Below are positions 1 through 4,573 of a stretch of DNA of 7,593 nt, one piece after another. Under the pieces are notes generated by a model, which was not told the origin of the DNA, searched no databases, and saw nothing but the letters and a program-made list of their open reading frames with translations. This DNA is from Anaerolineaceae bacterium (GTDB lineage Bacteria; Chloroflexota; Anaerolineae; Anaerolineales; Anaerolineaceae). Position numbers and translations under genes: made by a program. The number at the start of each line of letters is the position of its first letter. The stretch's first letter is position 1. Location: the NCBI GenBank assembly GCA_003448875.1, contig DLXG01000188.1, positions 1-7,593 of the forward strand. Reading direction: 5' to 3'.

Positions 1-457
1 CCACGTAGCGTTCGGTGGGGCGGTATTCGCGCGGGGGGATGTAACCATGATTGAAAATGATCACCGGAAAGCCGCCGGCAGGCGGCTCGCCGGAGGGAAT
101 GGTCATCAGGGCGTAGATTTTTAGCCCATCCGAAAGATACGAAACCAGATAGCGCTCATAATTCGCCCCCGAGGCCAGTTTTTCCTCGAAGGTAATTTCG
201 CTGCCGGGATATTCCCGCTGGCGCATGGATTGAATGGTCAGCGGATGTAGTGTGGGGGTTGGGGTAAGGGTAAGTGTAGCAGTTGGTGAGGGGTTGGGAG
301 TGAGGGTGGCACTCGGGGAGGGGGTCTGGCTGGGCGGTTGAGTGTTCGTAACCGATGGAAGCGGTATGGGTTCATGATCAGGCGAAGTGCAGCCCGTGAT
401 CAGTACGCCCAGAAAACAGGTTATCAATATCAGGAACAGGCCGGTTAATTTAGACAT
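1..457 (-). CDS. Lipoprotein alpha/beta hydrolase (S9/dienelactone hydrolase-like), N-terminal part only
   Basis: The gene reads leftward from ATG 457-455 and is cut by the window edge after 152 codons with no stop. Residues 1-22 are a lipoprotein signal peptide ending in the lipobox LITGC, so Cys23 would be lipidated and the protein anchored outside the cytoplasmic membrane. Residues about 24-72 are a Ser/Thr/Pro-rich linker with TPTPT-like runs. The folded part begins near residue 73. It contains SDGLKIYALMTIPSG followed by FPVIIFNHGY (HGY at 137-139), the beta-strand and oxyanion-hole region typical of prolyl-oligopeptidase or dienelactone-hydrolase-like enzymes. The nucleophile, acid and histidine would lie beyond the window. 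A Shine-Dalgarno-like AGGA lies just upstream of the ATG, and a good promoter precedes it. The hydrolase fold is inferred from the N-terminal pattern; the substrate is unknown. Confidence 0.8.
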   Translation of the reverse strand, partial: MSKLTGLFLILITCFLGVLITGCTSPDHEPIPLPSVTNTQPPSQTPSPSATLTPNPSPTATLTLTPTPTLHPLTIQSMRQREYPGSEITFEEKLASGANYERYLVSYLSDGLKIYALMTIPSGEPPAGGFPVIIFNHGYIPPREYRPTERYV

Positions 458-474
458 GATTTATCCTGATTAGG

Positions 475-504
475 ATTGTAAAGTGGGTTCATTGAACATG
501 TCAA
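475..504 (-). promoter_or_regulatory. Promoter of the lipoprotein hydrolase gene
   Basis: On the minus strand there is a perfect -35 TTGACA (504-499), an 18-base spacer and a -10 TACAAT (480-475, 5 of 6 matches). Transcription would start near 468, giving a leader of about 11 bases that still holds the AGGA ribosome site. The spacer contains the palindrome GTTCATTGAAC (487-497), a possible operator. Confidence 0.6.
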
Positions 505-528
505 GACAGGTTTTATGGTTGAAAGCGG

Positions 529-557
529 TTGCGCTGCCTGAGTTTCTGGTCTACACT
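529..557 (+). promoter_or_regulatory. Weak candidate promoter for the DUF429 gene, possibly leaderless
   Basis: TTGCGC (529-534), a 17-base spacer and TACACT (552-557) resemble a sigma-70 promoter with 3 of 6 and 4 of 6 matches. Its start point would fall at about 564, the preferred ATG, so the mRNA would have almost no leader. This fits the absence of any Shine-Dalgarno sequence before the ATG. The match is weak. Confidence 0.25.
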
Positions 558-563
558 AAATAT

Positions 564-1328
564 ATGATGGTCAGCGATCGAACGGTCTTTTTGGGAATTG
601 ACCCCGGCGGCGGACGGGAGGGGATGACTTATGTAGCGCTGGATGCCGACAAACGATTGCTGGCGATTGGCGGGGGAAAAATTCAGGATGTGCTGGCCTT
701 TGCTGCTGGTCAGGCGGAGGTGCTGGCGGCAGTCAATAGTTTTTACAAACCGGCGCGGGAAGCTCCACCAGCCGAGATGCAGCAGCGGCTCTTCCCTGAG
801 TTTGGGGATGATCTGTTCGGAAGGCTGAGAAAAGAAGCCGCAGAGCGGATGGAGGCGAGTGCCGGCATCAGCGCAGCCGGAGTGGTAGAGAAAGACAGCC
901 GCAGTGCCAGACAACGCTCGAACGTGCTCATTCAGCAATTGCAGGAACTGGGGTATCGGCGTTTCCCGGTTGAGGAAGGAGACCGGCAATGGCTGCGTTT
1001 TTCGGCACAGGCATCCTTTATGGAGTTATGTGGAGGGCGTTTGTTTGAATCGCGCACGCTGGAGGGTCGCTTGCAGCGCCAGTTGATTTTATTTGAGGAA
1101 AAACTGCCGCTCAAAGACCCGATGGACTTTTTTGAAGAGGTAACCCGTCGCCGGTTATTATTGGGCAGGCTGCCCTACGAGATGATTTACGCGGCAGGCG
1201 AATTGAACGCGCTGGTGGGGGCTTATACCGCCTGGCTGGCTGCCTTTCATCCTCAAAGGATACGCGAGGAAGATGGCAGCGAGGGTCTCTGGTATCTGCC
1301 GTTACCGCCCGCCAAACCAGAAGATTGA
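564..1328 (+). CDS. DUF429-like predicted nuclease (RNase H fold)
   Basis: Predicted protein of 254 residues starting at the ATG pair 564/567. Upstream in-frame starts (GTG 483, ATG 498) lie inside the divergent gene's promoter and put an unlikely extension before the first beta strand, so I prefer 564. The N-terminus has FLGIDPG with Asp13, like the first strand and first catalytic acid of RNase H-fold families. The C-terminus has GELNALVGAYTAWL (Glu213), which resembles the closing D-A-L-x-A-x-x-A-A-Y helix of DUF429 proteins. The middle has SRSARQRSNVLIQQLQELG, similar to the conserved Arg-rich segment of that family. The strand where a second acid is often found reads AAVNSF, with Asn instead of Asp. 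DUF429 proteins are predicted nucleases without a settled role. It has no operon partner; no Shine-Dalgarno sequence is visible. Family assignment is by pattern only. Confidence 0.65.
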   Translation: MMVSDRTVFLGIDPGGGREGMTYVALDADKRLLAIGGGKIQDVLAFAAGQAEVLAAVNSFYKPAREAPPAEMQQRLFPEFGDDLFGRLRKEAAERMEASAGISAAGVVEKDSRSARQRSNVLIQQLQELGYRRFPVEEGDRQWLRFSAQASFMELCGGRLFESRTLEGRLQRQLILFEEKLPLKDPMDFFEEVTRRRLLLGRLPYEMIYAAGELNALVGAYTAWLAAFHPQRIREEDGSEGLWYLPLPPAKPED

Positions 1329-1334
1329 AAAGAC

Positions 1335-1411
1335 GGGTAAAAGCCCCCTGAGCGAAAAGATCCATGAGATTAATCCTTTACCCCCGAGTTGGGGGAACTG
1401 GTCAGGATTAA
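1335..1411 (+). other. Two overlapping hairpins downstream of the DUF429 gene
   Basis: This gap between genes holds two alternative foldings. In one, TTAATCCT (1370-1377) pairs with AGGATTAA (1404-1411) around an inner CCCCC (1381-1385)/GGGGG (1391-1395) hairpin with loop GAGTT. In the other, GGGTAAA (1335-1341) pairs with TTTACCC (1377-1383), which uses bases of the first fold. No T-run follows directly, so it is not a standard intrinsic terminator. It may mark or protect the 3' end of the upstream mRNA. Confidence 0.4.
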
Positions 1412-1429
1412 GATTGAATTAGAGTTTTC

Positions 1430-1459
1430 TGAAAAGCCTTTACATTCGGCTGCTTTTCA
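1430..1459 (+). repeat. Inverted repeat around the -35 box, possible operator
   Basis: TGAAAAGC (1430-1437) and GCTTTTCA (1452-1459) are perfect 8-base inverted arms with centres 22 bases apart, about two helical turns. One arm lies just before the -35 box and the other just before the -10 box of the prenyltransferase promoter. This is where a dimeric regulator could bind. No known regulator is assigned. Confidence 0.35.
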
Positions 1460-1466
1460 AGATAAT
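1439..1466 (+). promoter_or_regulatory. Promoter of the UbiA-family prenyltransferase gene
   Basis: TTTACA (1439-1444, 5 of 6 matches), a 16-base spacer and GATAAT (1461-1466, 5 of 6 matches). Transcription would start near 1473, leaving a leader of about 24 bases with the ribosome site GAGGT at 1488-1492. Confidence 0.6.
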
Positions 1467-1496
1467 AACCATTAAGATTGAAATTGTGAGGTAATT

Positions 1497-2492
1497 ATGG
1501 TCAACGTCAAGATGTGGGTCAAGGCCTTACAGGTTATTCCGCATGTGGAACGGGACGAATGGGAACGATTGGATGTCGTTTCCAAATGGCTGATCTCCAC
1601 CCGCGCAGCGGTGCTGATTATGACCTTCATATCGGCGGCTATAGCCGGTCTGCTGGCATTGCGCGCGGGGCAGTTCGACGTGGTGCGCTGGCTGATGCTG
1701 GTGATTGGATTGATCTTTGCCCATGCCACCAACAATTTGCTGAACGACCTGACCGATTACTCGCGCGGCGTGGATACGGATAATTACTACCGCACTCAAT
1801 ACGGCCCTCAACCGTTAGAGCAGGGCCTGTGGAGCCGTAAAACTCACCTGTTATATGCCGCCGTAACCGGTTTGATTGCGCTGGCGGCGGGTGTTTATCT
1901 GGTTGCGGTGAGTGGAATACTGGCCCTGTGGCTGCTGCTGGCAGGCGCGGTCTTTGTTCTGTTCTATACCTACCCGCTCAAGTATATCGGGCTGGGTGAA
2001 ATTGCCGTGTTGCTGGTCTGGGGGCCGTTGATGATCGGCGGCGGTTATTATGTGATCACCGGCCAGTGGGACTGGTATGTGGCGCTGGCGTCACTGGCTT
2101 ATGCGCTCGGGCCGACCACAGTCATCTTTGGTAAACACATTGACAAATTACAGCAGGATAAAGAAAAGGGCATCCGCACCCTGCCGGTGATTTTAGGCGA
2201 AACTCGTTCGCGCTATGTCGTGCTGGGCATGATTGCCTTGCAGTACCTCTCGGTAATTACACTGGTAGCGGTGGGCTACTTCTCGCCGGTCATGTTGATC
2301 GTCCTGCTGGCATGGTATTACCTGCCGCCGGTGATTCGGGTGTTCAGTCAGCCGCGCCCCACCGAAAAACCACAGGATGCAAGGCTGGCTGCCGGCTGGC
2401 CGCTTTACTTTGTTGCGGCGGCATTCTATCAAAACCGCAGTTATGGTTTATTGCTGCTGGTAGGTTTGATTTTGCAATTATTCATCCGCTGA
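1497..2492 (+). CDS. UbiA-family membrane prenyltransferase (MenA-like)
   Basis: A 331-residue, strongly hydrophobic protein with about eight or nine predicted membrane helices. UbiA enzymes move a polyprenyl chain from its diphosphate onto an aromatic ring in the membrane, as in menaquinone, ubiquinone, heme O or chlorophyll synthesis. Both Asp-rich motifs are visible. The first is NNLLNDLTDYSRGVD (residues 79-93), with Asn83, Asp84, Asp87 and Asp93. The second is KHIDKLQQDKEKGIRTLPV, with Asp216 and Asp221. They bind the Mg2+-diphosphate. The NDLTDYSRGVD and KGIRTLPV forms look most like MenA (1,4-dihydroxy-2-naphthoate prenyltransferase). However, no other menaquinone gene is nearby and the acceptor cannot be read from the sequence, so I give no symbol. 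The N-terminal 30 residues are an amphipathic cytoplasmic segment. The start is supported by GAGGT four bases upstream. It is a single gene with its own promoter and terminator. Confidence 0.85.
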   Translation: MVNVKMWVKALQVIPHVERDEWERLDVVSKWLISTRAAVLIMTFISAAIAGLLALRAGQFDVVRWLMLVIGLIFAHATNNLLNDLTDYSRGVDTDNYYRTQYGPQPLEQGLWSRKTHLLYAAVTGLIALAAGVYLVAVSGILALWLLLAGAVFVLFYTYPLKYIGLGEIAVLLVWGPLMIGGGYYVITGQWDWYVALASLAYALGPTTVIFGKHIDKLQQDKEKGIRTLPVILGETRSRYVVLGMIALQYLSVITLVAVGYFSPVMLIVLLAWYYLPPVIRVFSQPRPTEKPQDARLAAGWPLYFVAAAFYQNRSYGLLLLVGLILQLFIR

Positions 2493-2505
2493 GCAGGGTT
2501 TTACT

Positions 2506-2531
2506 GGTTGGGCAGCGGGAACTGCTCAACC
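2506..2531 (+). other. Stem-loop in the 3' region of the prenyltransferase mRNA
   Basis: GGTTGGGCAG (2506-2515) pairs with CTGCTCAACC (2522-2531) over 10 base pairs with one G-U pair, around the loop CGGGAA. It starts 13 bases after the stop codon and has no T-run, so it is not the terminator itself. It may be an mRNA 3'-end stabiliser. Role unknown. Confidence 0.4.
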
Positions 2532-2576
2532 GCCAAAATCTTGCCTCCAGGTAAAGGGTTTTGGGAAATTGGGTGT

Positions 2577-2617
2577 GCAAATGGCGTGCGGTCAACCGCA
2601 CGCCATTTGCCATTTTT
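2577..2617 (+). terminator. Strong intrinsic terminator after the prenyltransferase gene
   Basis: A perfect 16-base inverted repeat (2577-2592 with 2595-2610, core GGCGTGCGGT/ACCGCACGCC) is followed by CATTTTT. The two centre bases CA make the real loop TCAA or slightly larger. It separates the prenyltransferase from the promoter of the next operon, whose -35 box begins 15 bases later. Confidence 0.85.
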
Positions 2618-2631
2618 AACCAAAGATTAAC

Positions 2632-2659
2632 TTGACAAACATTCCGTTTTGATTATAAT
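2632..2659 (+). promoter_or_regulatory. Consensus promoter of the perR-dps operon
   Basis: TTGACA (2632-2637) and TATAAT (2654-2659) both match the sigma-70 consensus fully, with a 16-base spacer. Transcription would start near 2666. Such a strong promoter is expected to need a repressor, and Fur-type half-sites overlap the -10 box. Confidence 0.85.
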
Positions 2660-2688
2660 TCTTATTGGAAAATGATTATTGATAAGAA
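2650..2688 (+). promoter_or_regulatory. Candidate Fur/PerR operator, autoregulatory
   Basis: The sequence from the -10 box to just before the ribosome site is A/T-rich and holds repeated Fur-type half-sites: TGATTAT at 2650-2656, TGATTAT at 2673-2679 and TGATAAG at 2680-2686. TTATAATTCTTATTG (2653-2667) matches the known PerR box TTATAATNATTATAA at 11 of 14 defined positions. TTCTTAT (2659-2665) and ATAAGAA (2682-2688) form a 7-base inverted repeat. Binding here would cover the -10 box and the start point. The two TGATTAT copies are 23 bases apart, close to two helical turns. That it is bound by the adjacent gene's product is an inference. Confidence 0.6.
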
Positions 2689-2698
2689 AAGGTTTTCC

Positions 2699-3145
2699 AT
2701 GAACACAGAGGAACGCTTACGGGATATTCTCCAAAGACTGCAAAAGAACGGCTACCGCATGACCCCTCAACGGGTGGCTATTTTGCGCGCCTTTATCTCC
2801 GCGCAGGATCATCCCACTGTGGAACAGGTCTATCGCCGTGTTTGCCGTGATTTTCCGATGACCAGCCTGGCAACCGTGTACAAAACCGTTGCCTTGCTGA
2901 AAGAAATGGGGGAGGTCATTGAAATCAGCGGTGATTTGCAGGGCAGCCGTTACGATGCCTTTCATCCCGAACCGCATCCTCACCTGATTTGCACCCGTTG
3001 CGGGCAAATTTATGACGGCGAAAATGTGGATGTTCAACCAGTAGTGGCGGCCCTGCAAGCCCAGTCGGCCTTTCAGGTTTCCACATACCGGCTGGATCTC
3101 TACGGTGTTTGCGCCGATTGTCAATCACAAACCAATTCCATCTAA
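2699..3145 (+). CDS. perR: Fur-family metalloregulator, PerR-like peroxide sensor
   Basis: A 148-residue protein, usual Fur-family length. The start is ATG 2699, preceded by AAAAGG. The in-frame ATG at 2672 has no ribosome site and lies in the operator a few bases after the predicted transcription start. Residues 1-80 are the winged-helix DNA-binding domain (GYRMTPQRVAILRAF; recognition region TSLATVYKTVALL). The C-terminal part dimerises and binds metal. Cys98, Cys101, Cys138 and Cys141 form the structural zinc site. His38, Asp86, His93, His95 and Asp106 correspond to the regulatory site of Bacillus PerR (His37, Asp85, His91, His93, Asp104). Asp rather than Glu at the last position is associated with peroxide-sensing PerR; Fur proteins have Glu there. 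PerR with Fe2+ is inactivated by oxidation of the site histidines. The downstream dps fits this role. A Fur-like iron response cannot be excluded without experiment. Confidence 0.85.
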   Translation: MNTEERLRDILQRLQKNGYRMTPQRVAILRAFISAQDHPTVEQVYRRVCRDFPMTSLATVYKTVALLKEMGEVIEISGDLQGSRYDAFHPEPHPHLICTRCGQIYDGENVDVQPVVAALQAQSAFQVSTYRLDLYGVCADCQSQTNSI

Positions 3146-3160
3146 GTTTGGAGGAAGAAA

Positions 3161-3673
3161 ATGGCAACCTTAAAATCGAATACAATTTTTGACGAACGAC
3201 ACCCCGAGATTGAGATTACCCAATCCAATCGTGAAGCAGTCATTGACATGCTCAACCGCCTGCTGGCCGATGAGCACGTGCTGATGCTGAAGACCCATAA
3301 CTATCACTGGAACGTGCTGGGACCCAGTTTTGACCCGATGCACAAGTTCTTTGGGGAACAGTACGAAATGCTGGATGATATTGTGGATGATGTGGCCGAG
3401 CGCGCCCGCGCTTTGGGCGGAAAAGCGGTTGGGACCATGCGCGAATATCTGCAACTGACCCGCCTGAGTGAACACCCCGGCGAATATCCCGATACGATGA
3501 CCATGATCGCTAACCTGCTGGCCGACCACGAGACCATCATCCGCGAACTGCGCAAAGATATTGACGAAAGTCTGGAAAAGCACGGCGATGTCGGTACCAG
3601 TGATTTTCTGACCGACCTGATTCGCCAGCATGAAAAAATGGCCTGGTTCCTGCGCTCGTTCTTACAGGAATAA
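3161..3673 (+). CDS. dps: Dps ferritin-like DNA-protection and iron-storage protein
   Basis: A 170-residue member of the Dps family. These assemble as dodecamers that oxidise Fe2+ with hydrogen peroxide, store the iron and, in many species, shield DNA. The intersubunit ferroxidase residues are visible: His49 in HNYHWNVLG, His61 in PMHKFF, and Asp76 and Glu80 in VDDVAERARALGG. These correspond to His31, His43, Asp58 and Glu62 of Listeria Dps. The position of Listeria Asp47 is Gly65 here, with Glu66 beside it. The N-terminal tail of about 20 residues carries one lysine and one arginine before the first helix, so tail-mediated DNA binding is uncertain. The ribosome site GGAGGA sits at the usual distance from the ATG. 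Only 15 bases separate it from the PerR-like gene, with no promoter or terminator between, so the two are almost surely one transcript. Confidence 0.95.
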   Translation: MATLKSNTIFDERHPEIEITQSNREAVIDMLNRLLADEHVLMLKTHNYHWNVLGPSFDPMHKFFGEQYEMLDDIVDDVAERARALGGKAVGTMREYLQLTRLSEHPGEYPDTMTMIANLLADHETIIRELRKDIDESLEKHGDVGTSDFLTDLIRQHEKMAWFLRSFLQE

Positions 3674-3694
3674 GATTGTTGAGAATGTAAATTC

Positions 3695-3724
3695 AACGCC
3701 CCTCACAAGAGGGGCGTTTTTTTA
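3695..3724 (+). terminator. Intrinsic terminator of the perR-dps operon
   Basis: AACGCCCCTC (3695-3704) pairs perfectly with GAGGGGCGTT (3709-3718) around the loop ACAA, followed by a run of T to 3723. The stop codon of the convergent minus-strand gene (3724-3722) lies in the T-run. From the minus side the same hairpin is followed by only GAATTT, so it should act mainly on the plus strand. Confidence 0.95.
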
Positions 3725-4507
3725 TTGAATGCGGAGTTGTGAAATTCGCATTTGAGCCGGCTCATTGGGCAGTGTACCAAACCGCACGTTGCCCTGCGGC
3801 GTGAAAGCGGCGTATTGATTGTCAATCCAGATAACCATTCCCAGCCGGCCGCGCGGGGTGAGGGTGGTTTCAAAATGGAGTGCGCCGTCCACATAAAATT
3901 GCACCCTGTCTGTCAGCCACTCCAGCCGGTAGTGGTGAGCCTGTGTAACCGCTACATCCACCTGTTTGGCATCTTGTTGAATAACCAGGCGGCCCAGGCG
4001 GCGCAGCCAGCGGGCGGCTGCCGGAATGGCCAGCAACGGCAGCCCAATCAGCGCAGGGGCAAGCAGGATCGAAGGAATTAAGGGGGAGCGGAAAACGGCC
4101 GCCAGCAGGCCGTTGGCGGGCAGGTCATCCCGCAGGCTGAGGTAGTTGTGTTTGGAGGCATAGAAAAACCAAACTGCGTTGGGCAGTACCGGCAGGCGGC
4201 GGACACTACCCTCTGCCCCGAACGAGAAACTGAACGGGTCGTTCCAGAAGCCGAAACCCCACGTGCCGGGCAGGTCGGGTTCAGAAACCTGTGCGGTGAG
4301 GGAGAGGGCAACCGGCGGCAGCCAGCGGAAGCGATGGCGCGGCAGATGCCGGTAGTCGTCTATCTGCGCTGCGCGGTATGATCCGGCTGCGCCGGACGGT
4401 AAGCGAAGCAGCCAGCCGTTTTCACCTAGAATGTCAATGCCGGCTTGATCAGCGGGGATGGTCAGGTAATTCAGGCTGAGAGATCTGGGCATTTTTGATA
4501 TTGCCAT
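3722..4507 (-). CDS. Protein of unknown function, jelly-roll-like with an internal hydrophobic segment
   Basis: A 261-residue protein that I cannot assign to a named family with confidence. Residues about 62-120 (SLTAQVSEPDLPGTWGFGFWND, then FSFSFG and VWFFYASKHN) and 190-258 (HHYRLEWLTDRVQFYVDG, then RGRLGMVIWIDNQY and MRISQLRI) look like strands of a concanavalin/LamG-like beta sandwich. The YVDG and WIDNQY turns are typical of such folds. Between them lies a hydrophobic stretch at about 132-164 ending in RWLRRLGR, long enough for one or two membrane passes. There is no N-terminal signal peptide. No catalytic Glu motif of GH16 enzymes is evident. The ATG at 4507 begins only five bases after a TATAAT box on this strand and has no ribosome site, so the mRNA may be leaderless; ATG 4492 is the alternative start. 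It converges on dps and diverges from the beta-propeller lipoprotein. Confidence 0.7.
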   Translation of the reverse strand: MAISKMPRSLSLNYLTIPADQAGIDILGENGWLLRLPSGAAGSYRAAQIDDYRHLPRHRFRWLPPVALSLTAQVSEPDLPGTWGFGFWNDPFSFSFGAEGSVRRLPVLPNAVWFFYASKHNYLSLRDDLPANGLLAAVFRSPLIPSILLAPALIGLPLLAIPAAARWLRRLGRLVIQQDAKQVDVAVTQAHHYRLEWLTDRVQFYVDGALHFETTLTPRGRLGMVIWIDNQYAAFTPQGNVRFGTLPNEPAQMRISQLRIQ

Positions 4508-4511
4508 AACC

Positions 4512-4521
4512 CATTATAATG
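4512..4521. promoter_or_regulatory. Palindromic -10 element shared by divergent genes
   Basis: CATTATAATG is a perfect 10-base palindrome, so TATAAT reads on the plus strand at 4515-4520 and on the minus strand at 4518-4513. Minus transcription would begin at about the ATG at 4507. Plus transcription would begin near 4527, leaving a leader of about 47 bases for the lipoprotein gene. No good -35 box is visible at normal spacing on either side (TTGATA at 4495-4500 is 14 bases away on the plus side). Confidence 0.5.
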
Positions 4522-4573
4522 AAAATAACCCTCGATCAGGTCGTTCGAATTAATCAAAGATCGGACAAAAATA

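Noticed and set aside
483..563. Upstream starts (GTG 483, ATG 498) for the DUF429 gene
   Set aside because: They lie within the divergent gene's promoter, have no ribosome site and add 27 residues before the conserved first strand.
1407..1482. 12-base direct repeat ATTAAGATTGAA at 1407-1418 and 1471-1482
   Set aside because: Short, A/T-rich and only two copies; could easily arise by chance and has no flanking element to suggest transposition or integration.
2699..3145. Zur or classical Fur identity for the regulator
   Set aside because: The regulatory site has Asp106 where Fur has Glu, all PerR ligands are present, and the neighbour is dps rather than a zinc or iron uptake gene. Not fully excluded.
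2717..3631. Open frames antisense to the regulator and dps
   Set aside because: They mirror the codon pattern of the two well-recognised plus-strand genes and show no recognisable protein features.
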